Positions 1-4,114 of a DNA stretch of 5,531 bases are shown piece after piece. Location: positions 1 through 5,531 of the forward strand of contig JACQUF010000481.1 of assembly GCA_016210435.1 (NCBI GenBank). The letters run 5' to 3'. The notes below the pieces were generated by a model, which was not told the DNA's origin, did not search any database, and saw nothing but the letters and a program-made list of their open reading frames with translations. This stretch comes from Chloroflexota bacterium (GTDB lineage Bacteria > Chloroflexota > Dehalococcoidia > Lucifugimonadales > Lucifugimonadaceae). The position numbers and the translations under genes are program-made. Position 1 is the stretch's first letter. The number at the start of each line of letters is the position of its first letter.

Positions 1-76
1 ACGCCAGATCGCAGGGATTGGAAATGCACAGCTGGTGGAGCCCATACTCCGTAGCCGCGGGAGCGATGAACGGGGT

Positions 77-101
77 GGTGCCCGCCGGGCTAGCGGGCGC
101 C
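77..101 (-). terminator. Hairpin at the end of the regulator/small ORF unit, weak terminator candidate
   Basis: Arms at 77-85 and 93-101 pair over nine positions, including one G-T wobble, around a seven-base loop that contains the TAG stop of the small ORF. On the minus strand it follows the regulator unit, the right place for a terminator, but no T-run follows it. It may only be a stem that stabilises the 3' end or works with Rho. Confidence 0.25.
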
Positions 102-269
102 GGTATCTGTGTCCCGTGCGAGCCTGTTCGCTGGTCGCCGTGCGAGCCTGTTCTGCCGCCAATCGGCAAGGCGCCACAGAAGACCGGTGATCAGTCCCGC
201 GGCGAGGCCGATGAGCCGAAGGGTCAGCGCCGATGCGAAGCGCGTTGGACGCGCGATCGTGCCCTGCAT
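90..269 (-). CDS. Possible small membrane peptide, translationally coupled to the Lrp-type regulator
   Basis: This 59-residue frame is not recognised as a known family. Its ATG shares one base with the TGA stop of the upstream regulator gene (a TGATG junction), the usual arrangement for translational coupling, and there is no separate Shine-Dalgarno sequence. Residues about 15-36 are hydrophobic (leucine, isoleucine, alanine, glycine), enough for one membrane helix. The tail after residue 37 is strongly basic, rich in Arg, and contains NRLAR twice (residues 40-44 and 48-52), encoded by a DNA direct repeat. Roughly three quarters of third codon positions are G or C, like the neighbouring genes. 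The stop codon lies in the loop of a hairpin at 77-101. Against it: the length is short, other frames are open here, and no homologue is known to me. If real, it could be a small inner-membrane protein with a cytoplasmic basic tail; function unknown. Confidence 0.35.
   Translation of the reverse strand: MQGTIARPTRFASALTLRLIGLAAGLITGLLWRLADWRQNRLARRPANRLARDTDTGAR
114..153. repeat. 16-base direct repeat, two copies, 24-base period
   Basis: The sequence CCGTGCGAGCCTGTTC occurs exactly at 114-129 and again at 138-153. The 24-base period is eight codons, so in the minus-strand small ORF it yields the repeated NRLAR motif and keeps the frame. It may be a recent short duplication. Confidence 0.85.
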
Positions 270-709
270 CAGGCGGGGATGCCGTACTCGCGCTTCTTGA
301 TCGACAGGTTCACGAAAGTCTCGGTGCGGCGCACGCCGGGAATCATGCCGACGTTCTCCCGGAGGAATTTGCCCAGCCGCTCCGGGTCCGGAAGGGCAAC
401 CCAGGCAAACATATCGAACGACCCCGTCGTAACGGCCACCCATCGGGTGTGCGGGAGCGAGGCCAGGCTGTCTGCGACCTGGTCCATCTTGTCAGGGTCC
501 ACTTGCACGCCGATCAGTGCTTCGGACTCGTAGCCGAGGGCACGCGGGTCAGGCAGCGCTACGACCCTTATCACAGCCTGCTGCATCAGCTGGTTGAGGC
601 GGCGACGAACCGTTCCCTCGCTGACCCCAACCTGGCGGGCGATCCTGGCGTTCGACGCTCGCCCGTTGACTTCGAGGATATTAATGATTTTTCGGTCTAG
701 CTCGTCCAT
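269..709 (-). CDS. Lrp/AsnC-family transcriptional regulator
   Basis: A 146-residue protein of the usual length for the Lrp/AsnC family. Residues 2-50 form the N-terminal winged helix-turn-helix: LDRKII opens the first helix, and residues 20-41 hold the two-helix DNA-reading unit with ARIARQVGVS and GTVRRRLNQL. Residues 63-138 form the RAM (ligand-binding, oligomerising) domain, with the loop TTGSFDMF at 94-101 in place of the usual TGxYD motif. Such proteins form dimers or octamers, bind DNA near their own promoter, and respond to amino acids or related small molecules. The effector cannot be read from the sequence. The ATG is preceded by GAGGAA about four bases upstream, and no longer in-frame start looks better. 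It is transcribed away from the Fe-S carrier gene across a 304-base gap, which fits self-repression and possible control of that gene (inference). Its stop overlaps the ATG of a possible small membrane peptide. The family call is firm; the regulon is unknown. Confidence 0.94.
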   Translation of the reverse strand: MDELDRKIINILEVNGRASNARIARQVGVSEGTVRRRLNQLMQQAVIRVVALPDPRALGYESEALIGVQVDPDKMDQVADSLASLPHTRWVAVTTGSFDMFAWVALPDPERLGKFLRENVGMIPGVRRTETFVNLSIKKREYGIPA

Positions 710-1013
710 GGGTTCCTCAAATTTGTTAACGCCGGTCAGCGCCTGGCCGGGCGGGCGCGCGTTTTCCCGGAACGGACATGTTCATAATCCCGCGTCAGAG
801 GGACGAATCCCGTATTGCGGATGACGCCCGGTTGATCTTACCGCCACGCGTCGGCTTTGCAAAGGGCTCGCTCGGTACGAGATCCGTCAAGAACGGCACG
901 AGACCGTCGTTGAAGCCATTGGCGGTTCGCCGCAATCTTCGCGACAATGATCCGGTGACGCGGGATCCCGGGCCGGCTGGCCCGGTGTTGTAATCACTAC
1001 GGAGGCCTCGCCG
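710..1013. other. Divergent intergenic region between the regulator and the Fe-S carrier gene
   Basis: No convincing gene lies here; the open frames are short, overlap the flanking genes and lack family features. The minus-strand ribosome site for the regulator is next to position 715, in an AT-richer patch (718-730, containing GTTAAC) that is a plausible regulator-binding or promoter area. For the plus strand the best sigma70-like pair is TTGGCG at 919-924 and GACAAT at 943-948 with an 18-base spacer, which is weak. A GC hairpin at 968-985 precedes the Shine-Dalgarno sequence of the next gene. I see no tRNA, riboswitch core or attenuator peptide. Confidence 0.5.
968..985 (+). other. Short GC-rich hairpin in the leader of the Fe-S carrier gene
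   Basis: CCGGGCC at 968-974 pairs perfectly with GGCCCGG at 979-985 around a four-base loop. It ends 15 bases before the GGAGG ribosome site at 1001-1005. It could affect translation start or be chance in GC-rich DNA; there is no T-run, so it is not a terminator. Confidence 0.35.
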
Positions 1014-1418
1014 ATGCCAGAAAACAACCCGTCCCTGCTCAGCATTTCCGCGCAGGCGTCGGACAAATTGCTCGAGATCCTCAAGGAAGAGGGGACCCCG
1101 GAGGCGTTCCTCCGGATTACTCTCGCCCCCGGAGGCCATGGCGGGGTCCAGTACATGCTAGGCCTCGAAACTGACGCCACCGACGAAGACACCGTCATCG
1201 ACAACGGCAAGGTCAAGGTACTTCTCGACTCGGATGCCGCTCCGCTAATGGAAGGGACCATGATCGATTACATCGATACGCTCCACCGAAGCGGCTTCGT
1301 GATCAACAACCCAAACTTTGCTTCCACTGGCGGTTGCGCTTGCGGCGGGGGCGGGTGCGGGTGCGGCGGAGGCCGCGGCGCAGAGGCCGAAGCAGGCGAG
1401 CACGCCGAGCACGCGTAA
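1014..1418 (+). CDS. A-type Fe-S cluster carrier (IscA/ErpA/ISCA2-like), cysteine-altered variant
   Basis: A 134-residue HesB/IscA-family protein, longer than the usual 105-120 residues. Family members bind an Fe-S cluster or iron and deliver it to target enzymes in the cytoplasm. Residues 10-103 match the fold: ISAQASDKLLEILKEE at the N-terminus, FLRITLAPGG before the first metal loop, then VQYMLGL, VKVLLDSD, GTMIDYID and SGFVINNPN, closest in style to ErpA/ISCA2. The first ligand is changed: where the family has GGCSGFQY, this protein has GGHGGVQY (residues 40-47), so His42 stands where the conserved Cys should be. The C-terminal CxC is doubled: Cys108, Cys110, Cys115 and Cys117 lie in a Gly-rich stretch, followed by an acidic tail with His130 and His133. 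These could rebuild a metal site. GGAGG at 1001-1005 sits eight bases before the ATG. A hairpin follows the gene. The fold call is strong; whether it is a working carrier is open. Confidence 0.9.
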   Translation: MPENNPSLLSISAQASDKLLEILKEEGTPEAFLRITLAPGGHGGVQYMLGLETDATDEDTVIDNGKVKVLLDSDAAPLMEGTMIDYIDTLHRSGFVINNPNFASTGGCACGGGGCGCGGGRGAEAEAGEHAEHA

Positions 1419-1471
1419 TCCGCCAGCAGAGCGCGCATAACCGGCCAGCGGCAACACGCCGTTGATTGATT

Positions 1472-1496
1472 AGAGGCGGCCCACCGGGCCGCCTCT
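1472..1496 (+). terminator. Strong hairpin, probable terminator after the Fe-S carrier gene
   Basis: AGAGGCGGCCC at 1472-1482 pairs without mismatch with GGGCCGCCTCT at 1486-1496 around a three-base loop, an 11-bp stem with nine G-C pairs. It is followed by TCTCAT, so the T-run is poor but the stem is very stable. It lies 53 bases after the stop of the Fe-S carrier gene and 24 bases before the permease start. Rho-independent termination with an imperfect tail is the simplest reading; an RNA-processing or attenuation stem is also possible. Confidence 0.6.
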
Positions 1497-1520
1497 TCTC
1501 ATGCCGGAAACTAGTACGCC

Positions 1521-2426
1521 ATGGAATGGAACTGGATCGCACCAGCGCTCGGCAGCCCGCTGGTGTTCTCGCTGGTCACGATCGGTGACAAATTCATCCT
1601 GTCCAGGGTCCAGCTCAGACTGACGAGCTTTTACCTCTTCGTCGGCGCCAGCCAGCTGTTGATCGCGGCTGCCATCCTGGCCATCAATGCTCCAGCGTCG
1701 CTCCCCTGGAGGGAAACCGGCGCCGCGTTCGGCGGCGGCTTCCTCTGGGGCATCGGTCTCCTGATGATGTTTTGGGTGCTCCGGCGCGAGGAAGCCTCAC
1801 GGGTCACGCCCGTCTGGCAGAGTTCGCCTATCTTCGTTGCGATCCTCGCGGTGCTGTTCTTGGGTGAAAGCCTCGCCTGGTATCACTGGATCGCCATCTT
1901 CATGGTTGTGGGCGGCGCGACCGCGGTCTCTCTCCGTCGCGGCGAGCTCGGCAATGGTTTCGCACTGCGCCCTACGTTCTTCGTTCTGCTGGCCGGCGCC
2001 CTGCTCATCGGCATAGCTCAGCTGCTGCTCAAGATCGCTGCAGGCGAGCTGTCGGTGTGGCATTCCATGGCCTTCCGGGGCATGGGCCTTTTCTCTGCCA
2101 TGGTCCCGCCGTTCCTGACCCTCACCAACCTGCGGTCGCTCGGGGGCTTCATGCGCCGGCCGGACCTGGCGCCGGTGCTGGTTCTGACTGAGACGGTCGG
2201 GCCATTCATAGGCAACGTGTTGCTTCTTACGGCAATCGCGAACGGACCCGTTTCGCTCGTCAGCGCGTTGCTGGGAACCCGGCCGCTGTTCGTCTTCGCC
2301 GGAGCGCTCGTGATGGGACTCGTCGCACGCCACGTCCTCGCCGAGAGCATGACCGGGCGCGACCTGGCCATGAAGGCATCCTCGGCGGCTCTGGTTGTCG
2401 GGGGGGTCTTTCTTATAGCGCTATAG
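1521..2426 (+). CDS. EamA-family (drug/metabolite transporter superfamily) permease
   Basis: A 301-residue integral membrane protein with about ten hydrophobic helices, the usual size and count for two tandem EamA domains. Approximate helices: 7-26, 36-55, 66-86, 101-116, 121-138, 151-172, 183-200, 217-240, 244-267 and 283-301. The end of the first repeat carries the family pattern: a helix with PVWQSSPIFVAILAVLFLGE, then the short loop around Glu116, then WIAIFMVVGGA. The second repeat shows the matching GPVSLVSALLGTRPLFV segment at 242-258. Members export or import amino acids, metabolites, drugs or nucleotide sugars through the inner membrane; substrate cannot be told from sequence. The ATG start is preceded only by a weak GGAAA at 1506-1510, and the strong hairpin ending at 1496 leaves little room for its own promoter. 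It converges with the amidohydrolase gene. Family firm, substrate unknown. Confidence 0.9.
   Translation: MEWNWIAPALGSPLVFSLVTIGDKFILSRVQLRLTSFYLFVGASQLLIAAAILAINAPASLPWRETGAAFGGGFLWGIGLLMMFWVLRREEASRVTPVWQSSPIFVAILAVLFLGESLAWYHWIAIFMVVGGATAVSLRRGELGNGFALRPTFFVLLAGALLIGIAQLLLKIAAGELSVWHSMAFRGMGLFSAMVPPFLTLTNLRSLGGFMRRPDLAPVLVLTETVGPFIGNVLLLTAIANGPVSLVSALLGTRPLFVFAGALVMGLVARHVLAESMTGRDLAMKASSAALVVGGVFLIAL
2414..2425. repeat. 12-base perfect palindrome over the permease stop codon
   Basis: TATAGCGCTATA is its own reverse complement and overlaps the last codons and the TAG stop. It may be chance; no family of binding sites is identified. Confidence 0.3.
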
Positions 2427-2440
2427 GGCCCCGGCCGGTC

Positions 2441-2476
2441 CCCTCTCCCACCGGGAGAGGGCGAGGGTGAGGGCGG
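2441..2476. repeat. Dispersed-type palindrome between convergent genes, possible two-way terminator
   Basis: CCCTCTCCC at 2441-2449 pairs perfectly with GGGAGAGGG at 2453-2461 around ACC, and is followed by the tail GCGAGGGTGAGGGCGG. From general knowledge, the CCCTCTCCC-loop-GGGAGAGGG core with a GAGGGTGAGGG tail is a common intergenic repeat in many GC-rich bacterial genomes, notably proteobacteria. Here it fills the gap between the permease and the convergent amidohydrolase, where it may help end transcription from both sides. Only one copy is visible in this window, so its repeated nature is recalled, not seen. Confidence 0.55.
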
Positions 2477-2498
2477 GGCAGGCCGCGCCTCTTCGTTC

Positions 2499-3758
2499 TC
2501 AGACGAGCGGGGTGCCGCCGAGCTTTACGGGCCTTCCCTCGAGGACCACGTCCACACAGCCGGTCAACGCATCGATGTCCCTGGCGGGGTCTCCGCGAAC
2601 CGACATCAGTTCCGCGGACAGCCCGGGCTTGAGCGCACCTGTCACCGCGGCGAGCCCGAGCGCTCGGGAGGACACGATGGTTGACGCCTGGATGGCTTCC
2701 CACGGGGAGTAGTCGAAATACCTGACCAGCGCGCGCGCATTCGCGGACGACTGGTCGAAAGGCGCGGTCGACATTCCCATGTCAAGGCCGGTTATGAAAA
2801 CGACGCCATGCCGGCGCATGTCGCGCGCGTTTTCCACATGCTCTTCATTCGAAACCGGAGTCGAGGCGACCGACCAGTGCGGCTTCAGGGGTGCCGCGCC
2901 CGCCTTTTCGCGCTCGGTCCCGATCAGCATGTGGCCAAAGGTGCAGTCCACATACTGGCCGTTCTTCGCGATCCGCTCCGCGGTGACGGGGTCGTAGTCG
3001 AGGCCTTTTTGCGGGTCGCGGTGGTACCAGCGGGCATGGACGAGGTGGTGAATTCCCGCCTGGACGCAGTTCCTGACTCCCTGGGCAGAGAGAGTGTGCG
3101 CGGCGATCTGCATTCCCAGGCGTTCCGCCTCGCGCGCGGCGGCGGCGAGAATCTCGGCCGGGTACTGCACCGATCGCGGGTTGGCGGTCGGCGTGAACAT
3201 CCCTCCGGTGGCCATGATCTTGATGCAGTCGGCGCCAAGTTTCTTCTGCCGCCGCACCGCGGTGACGACCTGCTCCAGGGTATCGGCCTCGCTGCCGAAC
3301 ATGTGGCAATGCCCCGCGGTCGTTGTGACGGGGGTCCCGGTCAGAAGCAGGCGCGGCCCGGGTATCGTCCCGGCCCTGACCGCGTCGCGCACCGGGAAAG
3401 CCACTTCATTTCGGCTGCCGAGATCGCGCAGCGTCGTGACTCCGCTCAACAGCGACCGGCGAATGTTCGTGGCGGCCCGGAGCAGGAGCTGGTCGACGGG
3501 CTCGGTCGTCACGAGGCGATAGGCGTCGGCGGTGGCTGAGCAGTGCATGTGGGCATGCACGTCGATCAGGCCTGGTAAGAGCGAAACGTCACCTAGGTCG
3601 TAGACCCGACGGCTCGATTCGATGTCGGCGGGGAGCTGCGACTGTGGGATCACCCCTTCGATCCGTCCGTCGTTTACCAGCACCGCGTGGTCCGGGCGCC
3701 ATCCGCTCGCATCCTGGTTGGCGACACGGCGAGCTTTGAAGACGATACGGTCTGGCAC
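2499..3758 (-). CDS. Metal-dependent amidohydrolase (imidazolonepropionase/prolidase-like, COG1228 type)
   Basis: A 419-residue enzyme of the amidohydrolase superfamily, expected to hydrolyse a C-N bond in a ring or a peptide-like amide in the cytoplasm. Residues 1-60 form the start of the small beta-sandwich domain (DHAVLVNDGRIEGV). LLPGLIDVHAHMH follows, with metal ligands His68 and His70. Lys180 in DCIKIMATGG is placed as the bridging carboxylated lysine. His221 (IAAHT) and His241 (HLVHARW) are the next ligands, and Asp326 in ITGLDMG is the catalytic aspartate. The C-terminus returns to the beta-sandwich with ALGLAAVTGALKPGLSAEL and ends with VDVVLEGRPVKLGG. All key positions are present, so it should be active. 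The GTG start is chosen because AAGGAG lies six bases upstream and the family-like sequence begins there; an in-frame ATG at 3905 would add 49 unlike residues. There is no signal peptide. It is divergent from a molybdenum hydroxylase operon, so it may act in the same catabolic route (inference). Substrate unknown. Confidence 0.92.
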   Translation of the reverse strand: MPDRIVFKARRVANQDASGWRPDHAVLVNDGRIEGVIPQSQLPADIESSRRVYDLGDVSLLPGLIDVHAHMHCSATADAYRLVTTEPVDQLLLRAATNIRRSLLSGVTTLRDLGSRNEVAFPVRDAVRAGTIPGPRLLLTGTPVTTTAGHCHMFGSEADTLEQVVTAVRRQKKLGADCIKIMATGGMFTPTANPRSVQYPAEILAAAAREAERLGMQIAAHTLSAQGVRNCVQAGIHHLVHARWYHRDPQKGLDYDPVTAERIAKNGQYVDCTFGHMLIGTEREKAGAAPLKPHWSVASTPVSNEEHVENARDMRRHGVVFITGLDMGMSTAPFDQSSANARALVRYFDYSPWEAIQASTIVSSRALGLAAVTGALKPGLSAELMSVRGDPARDIDALTGCVDVVLEGRPVKLGGTPLV

Positions 3759-3764
3759 TTCGGA

Positions 3765-3770
3765 CTCCTT
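3765..3770 (-). promoter_or_regulatory. Ribosome binding site that fixes the GTG start of the amidohydrolase
   Basis: The minus strand reads AAGGAG here, then six bases, then GTG at 3758. This placement favours the GTG over the upstream in-frame ATG at 3905, which lies inside the repeat-filled spacer. Confidence 0.8.
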
Positions 3771-3856
3771 GGGTTGGTGCCGGCGCAAGGCAGGGCGGAG
3801 TATAGCGCGGAAGAAAGGTCCGAGGGCCACTGCACGAGGTTTCGTGGCTGGGATCG

Positions 3857-3896
3857 GGGGCCGAGGGCCATGGTGTGAGGGTTCACCCTCGGCCCT
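3857..3896. repeat. Inverted repeat in the divergent spacer (first hairpin)
   Basis: GGGCCGAGGG at 3858-3867 pairs with CCCTCGGCCC at 3886-3895, ten perfect pairs, extendable by one G-T pair. The 18-base loop itself contains GTGA and TCAC. The arms are opposing heptad units. Confidence 0.6.
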
Positions 3897-3901
3897 GGCC
3901 C

Positions 3902-3933
3902 GCAAACCTCGGCCCTATTGAGCCGAGGTTGCG
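3902..3933. repeat. Inverted repeat in the divergent spacer (second hairpin)
   Basis: AACCTCGGC at 3905-3913 pairs perfectly with GCCGAGGTT at 3922-3930 around an eight-base loop. With a bulged A at 3904 the stem may extend by three further bases to 3902 and 3933. There is no T-run on either strand. Its right arm overlaps the candidate -35 at 3929-3934, so it could influence promoter access. Confidence 0.6.
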
Positions 3934-3957
3934 ACGGCTGACCCCGCCTAGCATAAT
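3929..3957 (+). promoter_or_regulatory. Candidate sigma70-type promoter for the molybdenum hydroxylase operon
   Basis: TTGCGA at 3929-3934 (four of six consensus bases) and CATAAT at 3952-3957 (five of six) are separated by exactly 17 bases. It would give a leader of about 150 bases carrying the second heptad block. It is the best pair in the spacer on this strand, but such matches can arise by chance. Confidence 0.35.
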
Positions 3958-4096
3958 GTCAGCGGTTATTACCCGATCGCAATCTGGTAGAGGGGCGCGT
4001 GCTCGCGCTCGGTTCGAGGGCCAAGGTACGAGGTCTCAGGGGCGTCGACCTTCGGACCTTTGACCTTAGACCCAGGCCCTATATCTCGGTCGTTAC

Positions 4097-4106
4097 AGGA
4101 AAGGAG
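4097..4106 (+). promoter_or_regulatory. Ribosome binding site for the TTG start of the FAD subunit
   Basis: AGGAAAGGAG ends eight bases before the TTG at 4115. It supports a non-ATG start, which is also where the family-like sequence HPFRYVAAKS begins. Confidence 0.8.
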
Positions 4107-4114
4107 CCGGACCT

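Larger units (their letters stand above)
3817..4079. repeat. Degenerate heptad repeats (GGTCCGA-like) in both orientations
   Basis: Three blocks of four 7-base units lie on the plus strand at 3817-3844, 3858-3885 and 4011-4038. Their first units read GGTCCGA, GGGCCGA and GGTTCGA; their second units GGGCCAC, GGGCCAT and GGGCCAA. Pairwise identity over the 28 bases is 20-22 matches. The same family appears inverted: TCGGCCC at 3889 and 3909, and a run of GACC-ending units at 4044-4079 (GTCGACC, TTTGACC, TTAGACC, CAGGCCC, with one unit of eight bases). The opposing copies form hairpins. Heptad short tandem repeats in spacers are known from cyanobacteria and other bacteria; whether this is the same kind is inference. 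It does not look like CRISPR, since the units are short and there are no unique spacers. Confidence 0.6.
3759..4114. other. Divergent spacer between the amidohydrolase and the molybdenum hydroxylase operon
   Basis: These 356 bases hold no convincing gene; the open frames lack family features and cross repeats. Contents in order: the amidohydrolase ribosome site; a TATACT -10-like hexamer on the minus strand at 3799-3804 without a good -35; a degenerate heptad-repeat array from 3817; two hairpins (3857-3896 and 3902-3933); a sigma70-like pair on the plus strand at 3929-3957; a non-repeat patch 3958-4010; a second heptad block 4011-4079; and the ribosome site of the FAD subunit gene. Confidence 0.6.

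Noticed and set aside
18..533. Plus-strand 171-residue open frame
   Set aside because: It runs antisense through much of the clear Lrp/AsnC gene, has no family features and shares codon boundaries with the minus-strand small ORF, so its open state is explained by GC bias.
233..700. Plus-strand 155-residue open frame across the regulator
   Set aside because: Entirely antisense to the regulator over nearly its full length; composition rich in Arg, His and Pro, as expected for a shadow frame.
795..1261. Minus-strand open frames over the intergenic region and the Fe-S carrier gene
   Set aside because: They overlap a recognisable gene on the other strand and show no domain, ribosome site or conserved motif.
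1330..1385. Sequencing artefact or frameshift in the Gly/Cys-rich end of the Fe-S carrier gene
   Set aside because: The frame continues to a normal stop and the Cys-x-Cys pattern matches the family's C-terminal ligand position, so a real Gly/Cys-rich tail is more likely, although an indel in this G-rich tract cannot be fully excluded.
2808..3539. Plus-strand 243-residue open frame inside the amidohydrolase gene
   Set aside because: Antisense to an enzyme with all catalytic residues; low-complexity Gly/Arg/Val composition typical of a shadow in GC-rich DNA.
3759..3905. Longer amidohydrolase with an ATG start at 3905
   Set aside because: The added 49 residues are unlike the family, are encoded in the heptad-repeat spacer, and lack a ribosome site, whereas the GTG at 3758 has AAGGAG six bases upstream.
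3817..4079. CRISPR array
   Set aside because: The repeat units are seven bases and degenerate, there are no equal-length unique spacers, and no cas gene is near.
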